Assembly (NCBI GenBank): GCA_950295325.1
Contig: OX485803.1
Span: 372,001 to 436,000 of the forward strand
Direction: 5' to 3'
Origin: Polytrichum commune
Lineage: Eukaryota; Streptophyta; Polytrichopsida; Polytrichales; Polytrichaceae
DNA length: 64,000 nucleotides
This document shows, piece by piece, positions 12,201 to 24,800 of the stretch (within the stretch, counting starts at the first letter, position 1; each line of letters opens with the position of its first letter). A model generated the notes under the pieces. That model did no database searches. It had not been told where the DNA came from and worked only from the letters and a program-made list of their open reading frames with translations. The position numbers and the translations under genes are program-made.

Positions 12201-15200
12201 GCTTGTGTGTCAGTCATCCAGTTTCTCTGGAGTTGATAGAATTGATGCTGTCAAATCAGTTCAATAGAAGTGTACCAGTAGAAACTCAACTATATTTCTC
12301 TGCTTCTCTTTCCTTAACCTATGAAGGCATCAGTATACTTTCCAAGGCCTATGTGGTTGTTTGTACAATCCTGCTAAGAAGTATTAAAGTCAAATTCTAC
12401 TTGGTCCATGCCACTGGAATCATATAACACAACTCACTACAAAGAGGAAGTGAAATAACAGTCACAGGTCACAGGTCACAATGGTGACAAGATATATGTG
12501 GTATTTATTTGAATATAAGCCATTTATACAAACCCAAATCTCCCTAGATGAACTTATATAAATCTATATGCTCTAATTGGAAATATGAAATCGCTTAGAG
12601 GGTTATCTTTAGATGGGGTTCACTTTTGACATGTTCAAATACAAGCAGAAATAATGAACACCTTTGTAGGACATCTTGAGGCCTGAAATGGCCTCTTGAA
12701 CCCTTCATGATTAAATGGTTCATGACATTCTTTTGCAGCATCCTATGAATCAAGAAGCATGAGTTATCGCTCTATCCTCTATGAAAGAGGGGTAATACCC
12801 ATATGTACCAGCACTATTGTGATCTGTGATTTCCAATTTTGCCTCAATCAAGAGGTCAACACTTTTCCAACCACTGTAAACAATGGCAAGTATGTTACCA
12901 GTTGATCCTTCCCTCCTAGACTTGTCAAGCATTGAGGGTCATCAGCATGGAATTGAACCACACCCCCATTTACAAGGGGCCCATGATTGCCAACTCTGGA
13001 GCTTTTGGCTTGTTGCTGTGTTTTTTCTCTTATAGGTAGTAATTGTGAATGAGTTTATACATTTGTTTCTTGGTAAAAATATTGTACAGGTATATGCAGC
13101 TGTAGAACAGTCTGTGCAAAGAGCACCACAACATGTGGAGGTTTTAACCTTGAGAGGTCTTATTTGCGAGTCTCGAGGGAGCCTTTCAGTTGCCATCAAA
13201 TGCTTCCAGCTGGTTCAATTTTTGCTCCAGGAGGCACATCGAGAGAACGAATCTATCCTTGTGGACAAAAGTTCAATGATCTCCTTGAACCTTGCAAGAG
13301 TCCTCTGTAAGGTGGACCTTCTCACCTACATCCATTCTTCAAAGCAAACCTGTAGGCCACATTCAATGTGCATGTAAACTTGACATTATGATTTGTAAAG
13401 CGTTTAGTAGTGAATACTTGGAAATAGTTTGAGAATTTTAATTAGGTGCTGTCTGAAATTATTGTGTTTTTGCTCACAGGCTGGCAGGTCAGTGGATGCA
13501 ATACAACAGTATGAGAAACTTGCAGATTCAGGTATTTTTATCTTAAGTTTAAGTTGACAAAGTTTCTCAATGTTATATGTGACAAAAGTCATTACCACAA
13601 TCGATTGCTGAGATCATTTGGGTGGTTATCATATGTATATTCTCTAGATTTCATATGTGTGTCTGTTTGTTTGTTTCAGAGACAATTGATGATAGATCAT
13701 AAAATTGAAGTTTTTGTAAGGTTTGTTTCGCCTGCTGGCTATCATGGGTGACACAGAATGTTCTTGCTTATCTTGAGTTCTTGTAACAGTACGGATTTTG
13801 GTAATTATTTGTGCTTTATGTATCTCAAAACTCAAGACACATCTTGAACAAGAGTGCTGGGTGGGACACAACCCACATATATTCACAATTGAGGGTGTCT
13901 TTTATTCTAGGCATTCTGCTGGAAGAGCCAAGAGCATTACGAAGCTATGCTTTAGCAGCTTGGCAGTCGGGACAGAGGGACTTGGGGGCAGCAATTGCAA
14001 AACAAGCTGTTGAACTTAGTGGAGGGCCAGATGCTATGTGCATGTACTGCAAGATGATGTACTGGCTTAGAGGGCCTATGTCTGTTCTTGAGGAGATAAG
14101 ACGGGCAAAATTGGAGCTGTTTCACAATTCGAACTTTAGCTTTGCGGTTCTTGCTTTGGCTGTAGCTGCAGACCATAAACAGTCTGTAACTGGTATCCTC
14201 TCTAGATGTAACCTGCTGTTTGAGCATGAGAGAGGCCCTCAGGCTCATCTGTTGTTAGCCACTGGAAAACAGGTATTCAATTCAGCACCTCATATGTTAG
14301 TATTTGCAAATGCCCTTGCTTTCTGTGAACAGATTTTGAGACTGGAAAGAAAATGTAGGAGGCGCAACTTGATTATGTGGAAACAAACAGAGAAATCTAG
14401 ATAGATAAGAGTAAAATATGTACTTTTCTGTGACCTTGTGTTGGGCTATACTTGAACCTTGATATTGGTGAGGGTCAGGGAAAACAAGGGGAAGAGCCTA
14501 TGTATAGTGATCCAACCGACAGCCTGCTCAAGTCTCTCCATTCCTTTCCAGACAGCATTTCAATACGGTATGGTGCAGATATTAAGCTGTTTATTCATGA
14601 TTTATCTCAATTGTACATTGCCAGGCTTGTACGCAATGGTTCCTGAGAGTGTTTTGAGCCTTCACTGGCATTTAAAGGCTTTTTGAGCTTCCCACTCCTG
14701 TTTTGTTCCAGTACGGCACTTGACTGTTGAGACCAAAAGATGTTATCTTTACCCTACCATATACTCACTTTCTCTAGCTGAATTTTGGGCACTGCTGGCA
14801 GGGCTAAGCTTGGTCAGGAACTCACAGAATGCAGTTATGGCAATCACTCAAACCTGGCACTTCAGAGTTGCAACGTGCTTCCCCCTGTGACAGCTGATCA
14901 GAGGGCTCTGTGTTCTAGTCTCATATCTGCGCTAGTGGCCTGCAGTGCCTGTGGAGCTACATGGCCTTCTTCAAACTTTTCATCATGTGCTAGTCACGCT
15001 GATGCGACAACCTCTGCACGTTCGCGTGTGATACGGTATGATTCTTGTGAATTCTGCAATTTTCAGGGAATATGCAAGGCTGTTATTTTGGGACTTTCTT
15101 GTCATTATCACCTGGCACCAGGTCCGTCTAATACAACCATATCAAATTTAAGAATCTATTGACACCCACTCCAGAATCAATAGGGAGGGTAGAATGTCTT

Positions 15201-17212
15201 TAATGGTAAATAATGCTAGGACTCCATGTTAAATATGATGGGATCTGCCCAAATTTTCAGGTTCTCATGTCTAGCTTCGTTGCAATTCATATTAGAGTTA
15301 TGTTGGCTGGGCATTTTTGGGAACAGGTAGACTCACTGTCACATCCTTCTTTGACTGTAAAATCAAATTTAAGATTCTGGTTCACATAGAGGGCATGTGC
15401 AGGTGGGTGCATATGGAACCTTGGAATAAAATCGCAAAGCTGGGTCTTGTGCTCACCTTACAACAACGGCAGCACCCGTATACTGCAACCCTATCCATCA
15501 AACGTCTTGCTACTATCCAGCTAGTGGCTGGCTCTGATCATCCCAACATGAGTTTGCTACTCAGAGTCTGTGCTTCTGATGCCGCATTGCAGCATGGTGA
15601 TATTGCAGGAGCTCTGCACCATGCTAAAGCTGCATGCTCGCTGAATGCATCTTCAGAATTTCAATTTACTGCAAGCTTCCAGCTAACACGTTGTTATCTT
15701 GCTATCCAAAATCTCCAATCATTGCAAGTGGAACTTCAAAAATGCCGTCAGAATGTGAAACCTGATGATGTATTGGGGCTACTTAAGTTATCAGAAATGG
15801 AAAATTGGGCGGGGCCGCAAAGGAGAGCACAATTCTCAGACTTAGAGCAAGCTATGCGGTTGAAAGGTGTGTGTAAGCAAAAGCTATGGACCTCTCTCTG
15901 GCATCTTGGAAAAGCCAAAGGTCTTCTGCAAGCTGGAGATCTCCTATCTGCTGAAAGAGCTGCAGAAAAAGCTGTGGCTATCTATCCAGAATCTGCTACT
16001 CTCCATCTTTTTCATGGTAAGGAATATGCAGGATTTGCTTCTTTTTGTGTTTTTAATTTACTTTTGTGAATAACAATAAAGCATTGATGTGTACTCTCCT
16101 CAGTGTCCTAAGATGTTTTGAAAGTTGGTGTTGAAGAGGGCCTTTTGTGTATATTTCATGCAGGTGCAATCTGCTTGACTCTTTCAGAGTTTGGAGGCTA
16201 CACAGAGCACTTGAATTCGGCAGTTCAAAGCTTGAGCAGAGCATTTCAATGCGGCCCAAAGCCGATGCCAATCGCAGGTGCTTTGTTGGCACAGGCTGAA
16301 ACTGCACAAGCAAATTCTTGTAGCAGGAATACCCACAAGTCATTACAGCCTCTTCGGCTGGCTTGGACAGGCTGGCCTGCAGGTACTTTTCATCTTTACT
16401 CTGCACTACGTGGTCGAGCAATGACATGGTTTTCTCCCCATCTTGTGATCCCTGTCTTTATGGAATGGGTTGTCACCACCTAATATAAGTTGGAGCTCTT
16501 TTGACACTGGTACTGATATCCATCTTCTAGAAACACATGACAAATTTTAAAGTGCAACATGGTCATTGTCACATGGGTTGGTGTTGCACAATCAAATGCA
16601 GCACTAATTGAATGAATTCTGCTTGCTGTGCTCGTGTGCTGGTTATCTCCCATTGGAGTAACATGCCAGTGCCAGAATAAGTTTGGAATTGAAACTGCCA
16701 AGGAGAGTGTAACACCGACTATAATATATTGTCTAGGCACCTACTCCATGTCTAGGCCAATCCGATACCTTCCATCTCTTTCCCAACCAGAATGATCCTG
16801 TCATGGGACAGCTTTTGGATCATAGTATGAGCCTTATCGACAAACACTACTGTATTGCATGAGTATGGAATTACTGATATTATAACTACCTATATTCCTC
16901 ATGAGATAGGTTTCCTGGTATTGAACTTGAGATAAGTTCAACTCTTAAGTGGTTTTAGAAGAACGTTTGCTGATAATCCAAGTCGAATGAATGTGCTCAA
17001 CAAGGCTGCAAATTATATTCTCCTGTGTAGGCAGCAGGCCTGGTGAATTGTACTATCAGCTGGGATTGGTTGTGGAGCAGTTCAAGGCGCAAGATGGTGT
17101 GCATGCACCAGAGACACTGCAAAGTAAACAATCATGGACCCAAAGGGCATTGCATACAAACCCTTCATGTACTCACTACTGGGTTACTTTGCAGCAGTTC
17201 CATCATCTCTAA
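3273..17212 (+). CDS. SKI3: SKI3/TTC37-like tetratricopeptide protein of the SKI complex (27 exons)
   Basis: TPR scaffold of the cytoplasmic SKI complex, which with SKI2 helicase and SKI8 threads mRNA into the exosome. Exons inferred by phase: 3273-3503, 5487-5757, 6259-6429, 7328-7385, 7468-7684, 7778-7834, 8021-8230, 8390-8596, 8695-8817, 9349-9432, 9554-9604, 9684-9779, 9916-10056, 10195-10275, 10639-10913, 11259-11430, 11585-11706, 11861-11918, 12040-12165, 13090-13311, 13480-13531, 13911-14272, 14552-14567 (tentative microexon), 14778-15035, 15403-16016, 16164-16382, 17031-17212. TPR helices run throughout. Family landmarks seen are GEALCDLL (exons 8-9), SPKAYWAW, a MEPWN motif (exon 25) and a C-terminal RALHTNPSC. 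Length is about 1,555 aa, like human TTC37 and about 400 aa longer than Arabidopsis SKI3 as I remember it. The frame of exon 24 changes at a C5 run (14881-14885), which would truncate the protein if real. Exons 3 (acceptor 6258) and 19 (acceptor 12039) and the 14273-14777 interval are the weakest calls. Confidence 0.88.
3585..5020 (+). repeat. About seven diverged ~180-bp tandem repeats in SKI3 intron 1
   Basis: Intron 1 (3504-5486) is largely built of a repeated unit. Each copy has, in order, GATTACTGTGAAAATTGAG followed by a T-run, a TGGAATTCTGTCACCCTAGAA box, a GAAACTAGCATCAGGAAC box, a GAGAGAATCTATCC box and a GAGCCGATGGGGTTTGCACT box. Copies start near 3587, 3789, 3964, 4150, 4305, 4482 and 4869, so the spacing is roughly 155-200 bp apart from the last. 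There is no open reading frame through the units. The array may have grown by unequal exchange. I see no splice or coding role for it. Confidence 0.68.
5755..6245. mobile_element. TIR element that makes up SKI3 intron 2
   Basis: Intron 2 of SKI3 is bounded by matching inverted termini. The left end reads GAAGGTGGGTTTATACACAA and continues CCACCG; the reverse complement of the right end reads GAAGGTGAGTTTACACATAA and continues CCACCG. These terminal repeats are about 26 bp with three mismatches. The splice donor (GGTGGGTTT) lies inside the left one. The strongest looking acceptor (CCTTCAG, ending 6242) is at the outer edge of the right one, although reading phase favours an acceptor 16 bp further on (6258). 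Inside, a GTTGTAGTTTAC-containing block occurs twice. There is no coding capacity and no convincing target duplication; GTTGCTT/GTTGGCT beside the ends is at best a decayed one. Confidence 0.55.
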
Positions 17213-20161
17213 GATCTACTTTAACAAGGTGTTTAGATTTGTAGTCTCAGTAAACTGAAATGTGTAAGGATTGTGGACCTGAACCCACATTTATTTCAAA
17301 CTTGAATTTTCCGTGGACTTCATTAGTTATTCTATATGTCAGGAATACTTTTGGACTTGTACTGTTTTTCTGAGGATTTCATTCATTCCTTTTGTATCAT
17401 CCTAAACCTTTGATTTGTCTTAGAACCAAAACACTCTCTTATCCATCTCTTCATAATTTAAAGATATACGTTGACTTTAGCTTAGCTTTCTCTAAAGAAC
17501 GTACCAATAATTCTTTCGTATACATTGTTTGGGCTCTCATCTATTTCAGCTAATTTTGTATGCCTACAATTATCATAACTCTTATTATAACTCATTCTTT
17601 ACCTTTAGTTCTTACGATTAAAAGCTTAATCGACCAAATAATCAAATAAATTCTTTTCAATGTTATAATGAGAAGGTCCACTACCATACTATTAATCTCC
17701 CCTAATAGTTCTGGATTTCTACTAAGGAAATTGTATACCCCTATAACTTTTGCATAGAGAATCCAAAGATGACATACTATCTGTAAAAATTCAATGGTAG
17801 ATGGCTTAAATGCGCATAGATAAGTTGGCGTGAACCTATCTTCCATAAAGGTGTGCTTGTAAGTTTCCACATGGTTGTTTGAAATGTCCGGTTCACCTAG
17901 ATATCCCTACTATGATGGGTGGACCATAGATTACCTATTTGAGTGTTATTCTAGCCTAGGCAGCTTAAGCTTGGAGTTCCCATGCAATTTGTGTTAAGGC
18001 CTTGAGATTCAATTGGTTTTACTTGTTATCTTGAATCCCTATTTTTATACAACATACAACAATAATATGCCTCACCTACAAAATTGTGGAAGCAATTGAA
18101 AATTTATTTAAACAACAATAACAAAGCATGATACCTAAGGTATTCAATTGGACCAGTAGAATAATACAAACATAGACATGACAATCAAATGACAAAGGTT
18201 ACAAATTGAAATGTAGAATTTTTTTTTAATTGAGTTTAGAGAAACACTATTCACTATCAAAAAGTATGATCAATCCACATCACGTTTGCAACATACACAT
18301 CAATTCATGTAGTGTTTCACTTTAAGTTATCTCCCTAAGAGTTTATAAAGCTCCTACTGCCAAGCCAAAAGTAAGAACTTTCGAATCGCACTATCAACAT
18401 TGTTTACAAACATTCATTAACCGTACAGTACATTAGAAAAAATAAAAGCTAACATCAAGAATTTTAGGAGACATTTCATTACGTGACACAATTAGAATTT
18501 GGTCAATTACTTGATGTCTACTTATTTCAACTTCAAGCATTATAAACATACCTCTCTAGAATAATGTAGACCCATCATTTAGAGTCATGACATTTCCTAT
18601 TTTTATTTGCTAGGAATTGTGATACCTATGTGTCTTCAACCCTTAGACGAGGTTATATAAGCCAGATCTAGAGGAGAGGCCCCCATAACCGATCACTTAA
18701 GATATTTTGTGCCGATTCTAGAGAAGTATATGGCGGTGCAAATTCTCATCACAACACATAAGTGTCCGATTAAAAAAACAATTAAATAGTCACATAAGGT
18801 CCATATTCGCAAGCTTATAATGGACTATTTTCCTCAATGTGGGACCAATATTGCAATACAAAATGGAGGGACATGCTACATATTAGAAGACTTGGACCAC
18901 TCTTGACATTGGTGTTTGTTTTATGGTCTCTTATGTTAATATACAAAAGTTAGAAACTATTTGCACATCATGTAGCTAATGCACTGTGCCTAGTGCTTTG
19001 TGATGTCTACGTAGACCCATCCATTGCAAGCATGGAAAATACAAAGAGATGTATGGCGGCTTAAACCCAAGGCCTTAACCTCGATCCCATGGGAACTTCA
19101 AGACTAAGCCGCTTAAGGCCGGAACAGTATTGAGTTGGATGGGCGACCTTCGTAGCACTTGATTTCTGGTGCACCCTACCACCTATGATCTACGCAATCA
19201 TAGCACTCGGGGGTAGCTGCGCGAACCAAATATTTTCAACCAACCATGTGGGAACCGAGGGGTTTGTCCCTGGGGGAGCTAGGTGCCAACCAGCTTGTCC
19301 GCTCCCGTTTAAGGTGTTCACCTTTCGAAAGACGCAATAATCGTTGGGGCCCTCTCATTCTCCTAATACCCGTTTTGAGATTACATATAGATTTAACTCA
19401 CCTAAAAACGAAGCAACACCATAATTCACACCAATGGCAATATCGGAGTCGTCTTTCTTTCCTTCCAAAGAGATATTCTATAGGCTAAATGTTTCTTTGT
19501 TAGGACGAATTCATTCTAGGGGATGGGCTTCATATAGAGGTGGGGGCTATGATAGGAGTTGGTTAGGTTTCTAATATATATTTTAATTATTCATTTTGAG
19601 TATATTAAATTTCTAATTCTTCATTAATTATGCATTTATAATTGTTTTTTGCTACTGCTTGATGAATTGCCTACTTCTCACTCAAATATGTTATTATTTA
19701 TCAATTCCCATTTGTTTAGGTCTGACTGACCACTTCTCTACCTATATTCAATTTGGAGAAAATCTTGGCAAACCCATGATGACACGTGGCATAAATATTA
19801 AGGTTAATGGGCCATAAATGAGTACTTGACGCTTAATATGACCTGAATGTAGGGTGATCGTACTCTATTCTATGTATGACGGACTTACGGGTTTCACATA
19901 TTGAGTCAAAGCAAAAGAGTTGTTGTAAAAGTGAAACAAATGTCACTTCATGAATGTATGGAAACACCTGCAAAACATATTGATCTTCAAACCTCACTGG
20001 TTCATAAGTCATATGCAAAATCGTAATGAGCCAAGCCCAAGCTATTGTGACTACATGAAACTTGAAAAGATTGAGGGGCATGGGTGACGAGGCCATCGAC
20101 GTTGAGCCTTTCAAAACAAGCCAACCATTAAAAATGGATGAATGGTGTGAGATATTTATTC
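17213..20161. other. Intergenic region downstream of SKI3
   Basis: I see no gene here. The stretch is A+T rich, with only short chance reading frames. About 17213-17600 would contain the SKI3 3' untranslated region, but no single clear polyadenylation site could be chosen. A pair of imperfect inverted repeats of about 45 bp (17960-18005 and 19068-19114), sharing GTTCCCATG and TTAAGGCCTTG, brackets about 1.1 kb and could be the ends of an old non-coding element. The last bases before 20162 lead directly into the target site of the Gypsy element. Confidence 0.5.
17960..19114. repeat. Possible old element bounded by imperfect inverted repeats
   Basis: The left arm (17960-18005, starting CAGCTTAAGCTTGGAGTTCC) and the right arm (19068-19114), read on the opposite strand, share GTTCCCATG, GTTAAGGCCTTG and a GCTTA core in the same order with several mismatches. 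The 1.06 kb between them has no coding capacity. Weak extra resemblance extends outward from both arms for a few tens of bases. No target duplication was recognised. It may be a decayed MITE or a chance arrangement of a dispersed repeat in two orientations. Confidence 0.35.
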
Positions 20162-20166
20162 ATATG

Positions 20167-21773
20167 TGTGAGGCCAAACCCCCACCCTTAAGCGTCCATA
20201 GTCCGAGTAGTGGGTTTGGGCTCACATTCCTCCGCGGTATTGGATTTGGACTTGGATGAGTCCATAGTGCAAGGTTCACCCTTCAAGTGGTCTTGGATTT
20301 AACTAGCTCCTTCATAAACCCAGCTCCTTCATAAACCCAGCTTCTTAGCTTCTAACTAAACAAACCCAGCTCCTTCATAAACCCAGCTCCTTCATGAACC
20401 CAGCTCCTTAGCTTCTAACTAAACAAACTCAGGTCCTTCATAAACCCAGCTCTTTACTTTCTAACTAAACAAACCCAGGTCCTTCATAAACCCAGCTCTT
20501 TACTTTCGAACTAAACAAACCCAGCTCCTTCATAAACCCAGCTCCTTCATAAACCCACAACTTTGTAGTTGTAATCCCCAACTACCTCACTAATTATTCA
20601 AGCCCTTAACTAATCTTCCTACCTAATTTCCCTAATTCTACTAACAACCCCTTTCTAATCACACAATTCTTCTCTAATCCTAAAATCCTAAAATCCTAGA
20701 GAGGAGAGGGGGAGAGAGAATTTCCTAACTTCACTAAGACTAACTAATCCACACAAGTATATTTTTGCACTCATCACAACATCAAGTGCTCAACTCTTAA
20801 ACATGGAACTTGCAACCACGTGTATTCAAAACATGAACTTAAAGTACCACAAATTGGAATCATGAATTAACTTTAAAATCCTTCACGTCAACACTAATTC
20901 TACCAAGAGGTCAAGCCCTCTTCAAGGCTAACAAGCCTTGGCTCTCAAACTAAAAACTAAGCACACACATGTGCTCCAATATGGCTTCCCACACCCACAC
21001 TTATAACTCGTGGGGTGCCTTGGAGCACAAAGGAAAGAGAGGATGAGTGAGGGAAGAATGAGGGATTATATAGTAAGCTTGAGGGGGTGAGCACCCTCAA
21101 GGCTCACGATAAGCCCTTGAGATTTCCTCCTACTTAGTAGGCGCCAATCCTATCTTCTAAGTCTTCCTCCCTCAAATGATCAACAAGGATCCTAATTCGA
21201 ACATTTAACTAGCCTTGGCTTTCTACCTACCACACTTTACCAAACTTGGGATGCTTCAACCCAAACTTAGCCTCCTTCGCTTTCCGCCGCCATAACTTTC
21301 TCCCCTTACTTTCCCAAATCGTCGCTCACCACTTAATTCAAACCACGATGCTTAACTCGTGATTTGATTGGTGCTTTGAGAATTTGCTTATCCTCCACCT
21401 TGCATTCTTCCTTGGGCCTTCCCCATTAAGTGGCCATGATGAGGTGGTCCACTTGTGCGCTCCATGTGATCCTCCATTCATCCCAATTCGAATGCACTTG
21501 CCTCTTGAATCACTTTGGTTGTCTCCATCCATTTGTACTAGCCTACTCACTAACTATTCAATCCAAGTTCTCCTTACCTATCCTCATTCACTCAAATCCT
21601 TCCGAAGGTAAAAACACAATAACAACTCACATCCTAGCCTCTTACAACATGGTACTTCTAAGACTAACATTTCACTCTTTTTATATTTTTGTGAAGTAAC
21701 ATGCTACTTCAAAGTGCATCAACTAACGTTTCAAGGGTTTAAGACTAAATGTGGGCACCCTTTTGGGCTCACA
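20167..21773 (-). repeat. 3' LTR of the 11-kb element, internally deleted
   Basis: This LTR is 1607 bp against 2181 bp for its partner. Both begin (plus strand) TGTGAGGCCAAACC and end GGGCTCACA and differ at only a few bases where aligned. The gap lies after GGATTTAACT (about 20301), where the 5' LTR has an extra 0.57 kb (about 29126-29700). The bases at the junction share ACTA with both sides of the missing block, as in a microhomology deletion. The missing part includes the hairpin and AATAAA region that probably forms the R/poly(A) segment. An array of AGCTCCTTCATAAACCC-type repeats follows (about 20300-20550). Confidence 0.9.
20300..20556. repeat. Short tandem array inside the LTR
   Basis: Copies of an 18-bp unit AGCTCCTTCATAAACCC are arranged singly, in pairs or with a spacer reading CTTAGCTTCTAACTAAACAA or similar. 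The same array is present in the partner LTR (about 29690-29950), in a slightly different copy number and order, and begins again at the window end (about 63958-64000). In the sense orientation of the element the unit reads GGGTTTATGAAGGAGCT. Its position just before the conserved LTR end suggests it lies in U3/R-proximal sequence that is free to vary. No function can be assigned. Confidence 0.8.
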
Positions 21774-21834
21774 TAATTGGCGACCATCGGGGGATGAATC
21801 CAAACATCTCTTGCTCCAAGGGTAAGTTGCCTAG

Positions 21835-24800
21835 TCAAGCTCGGTACTCCTTACATCTACTTCCCGATGTACGGGTAGGAAAGAGCTCACCATTCAACGT
21901 TTCCAATTGAATTGAATTATTAGGAAAGACCTCATAGACAAGGTAAGGTCCTAACCATACCGCATTGAATTTCGCCGGAAATTCAAGCTTTCGTGCGTCT
22001 TGAATCATGACCATCATTCCCGGTGTTAGGGCCCTTCTCTTATGTCGTTTGTCGAAAGTAATCTTTCTTCTTCTTTGGATTGCCTCAATATGTTGAGCCG
22101 CCATTCTCCTCCCTTCGTCAAGTGCTTCCAAATCGGTTAGTCGATTTCGTAAGGATTGACTTTCGGTAAGTCTCGTACTCACGGCCACCCTAAGTGACTC
22201 GACTTCATATTCGATTGGTAGTGTCGCTTCAAGACCATAGACTAAGGAAAATGGTGTAGCACGCGTAGTTACCTTATAGGTTGTACGGTATGCCCAAAGT
22301 GCCGCCGTTAGTTTCGTATCCCAATCCCGCTTCGAGTCTATAACCGTCTTGCGTAGTATACTCACCAAAATTCCGTTAACCCTTTCCGTTTGTCCATTGG
22401 TTTGTGGGTGGTAGGGAGTAGTCTTCCGGTGATCAATTTTAAATTTCTCTGTCATCTCTCGAATCAAGTCATTCAAAAAGTGAGTACCCCTATCGCTTAC
22501 TAGGATCTTCGGCACCCCGAACCGCGAAATTATGTTTTTGTACATAAATGTTGCCGCGTGTTCCGCCGTGTCGGTCTTCACCGCTTTGGCTTCCGCCCAC
22601 TTGGTGAGGTACTCGGTTGCCACCACAATATATTTCATTCCTTTTGAAGATTGGGGATGGACCTCACCCACATAGTCGATGCCCCATTTTTCGAAGGGAA
22701 TTAAGGGTAATGATACATGTAAAGGCATCTCCATTCTAAGGTCGTCTCGGGCATACCGTTGGCAAGCGTCACATTTCCTTACATAGTCATGGGCGTCCTT
22801 AAATAGTGTAGGCCAAAAGTAGCCCGCTCTAAGTATTTTTTGCCCGGTGAGTTGACCCGAGAAGTGACCGCCGCAAGCGCTATCGTGGCAAGCGATTAAA
22901 ATCGCTTCAACCTCCGTTTTTGACACGCATCGTCGTAAAATACCATCGGACCCCCTTCTAAACAACCTATGGCCCACTACAACAAATTGCCTACTATTTA
23001 CCCTCACCTTCCTTCTCTCTTCTTTTGTCCACTCTTTGGGCAACTTGTGGGTTGTTAGAAATTCCACTATGCCCGCATACCACTCCGGTGTAGAAGTGAC
23101 CACAAAGAGGCTATCATCTACTAACATATCATTTACCGGATTTTTTCCTATCTCCTCCGACAACCTAGACAAGTGGTCCGCTTGTAAATGCATACGACCC
23201 GGTTTATATTCCACCGTGTAGTCGAATTCTTCTAATAACAAAACCCACCTAGCTAACCTACCACTTAACCCCGCCTTGTTAATTAGATACTTGATAGCCA
23301 TGTGGTCAACAAAAAATACAACCGGGTTGCACATGAGGTAATGCCTAAACTTTTTAACGGAAAACACCATGGCTAGGCACTCCCTCTCCGTTGTAGAGTA
23401 GTTTCTTTCGGCGGGGGTCAATTGCTTACTCGCATAAGCTATAGGTTGATCCTTCTCTTTTTCTCCCGTTGCTTGACAAAGCGCACTCCCTATTGCCACA
23501 TTACTAGCATCACAATAGACGTGAAAAGGTTTACCCCAATTGGGTGGTATCAACACCGGATAGGTGCTCAACCTATCCCGCAATTCCTCAAAGGCTTTTT
23601 GACAAGCATCCGTCCACTCGAATTTGACATCCTTTTTTAGCAAATGGGTAATGGGCACCGCTATCTTTGAAAAATTAGGAATAAGTTTCCGGTACCATCC
23701 CACATGTCCTAACAACTTAGAGATCCCCTTGGAATTGGTTGGAGTTGCCAAGTCGCTTATGGCCGCAATCTTATCCGGATCGGGTTCTCTACCTTTCTCA
23801 CTAACAACATAACCCAACAACACTCCCTTATTCACTCCCAAAAATGTCTTATCCGGGTTCAATGCTAACCTCATCTTCCTACACCTAACCAATGCCTCCC
23901 TAACACAATGTAGGTGATCATCCACATTACTTTGTGTGCTAAAATCGTCCACAAAGACGGTCATGGATTTGAACAACAAGTCGGTGAAGATATACATTAC
24001 TAATCGTTGGAAAGTAGCCGGGGCATTACATAACCCAAATGGCATCACTACCCACACAAAAGTACCCCAAGGTGTAGTAAAAGCCGTTTTATGGATATCT
24101 TGGAGGGCTATGGAAATTTGATTATAACCCGCATACCCATCCATAAAGGTATATCGCGAATGACCTCCAACCTCCTCAAGCAACAAGGTGATAAAAGGTA
24201 AGGGGAAGTGATCCTTTTGTGTGCACGAATTCAATTTCCTATAGTCGACACAAACCCTTAATTTCCCATTTTTTTTCTTTACTAAGACCATAGGAGAAAC
24301 CCAATCCGTGATTTCCACCGGCTTGATAAACCCGGCCTTCAATAACCTTTCCAATTCCGCTTTCACCAACAATTGCAATTGAGGATTCATCCTCCTCTCC
24401 TTTTGTCTAATTGGCCTCGCCCCCGGAATTAAAGGAATCCGGTGCTCTACCATTTCCCTAGGAATTCCCTTAAACTCATCGTAGGACCATGCAAAAGTAT
24501 CACTAAACTCATCCACCAAATTGCTATACTCCCTAACCTCTTTCTCCCCCAATTTGGAGCCCATCTTCATTTGTCGGGTTTTTCCATTCTTTAATTTCAC
24601 ATCCACGTACCGCCAATCCGCTTCCGACACATGTGCTTGCTCCTCTTTGTTCCGATACCAATCGGAAGGCACATTGGGGTAATCTTTCACATCTTGACCT
24701 ACAACTATCCCCGTAGACGTGGTCTTGAAATGTAAAGGCTCCTCCAATTTCGATGACTCAATAATCACATCCTCCTCTTGAGTCCCATCTACATGAATTA

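Noticed and set aside
20300..20556. CRISPR-like array
   Set aside because: The 18-bp units are back to back or separated by a repeated spacer, lie within an LTR, and the DNA is clearly from a eukaryote.
21384..21699. Pairs of 70-89-codon frames that recur identically in all three LTRs of the 11-kb family
   Set aside because: They repeat only because the LTR repeats. They lie across LTR promoter/leader sequence, on both strands, and resemble no protein.
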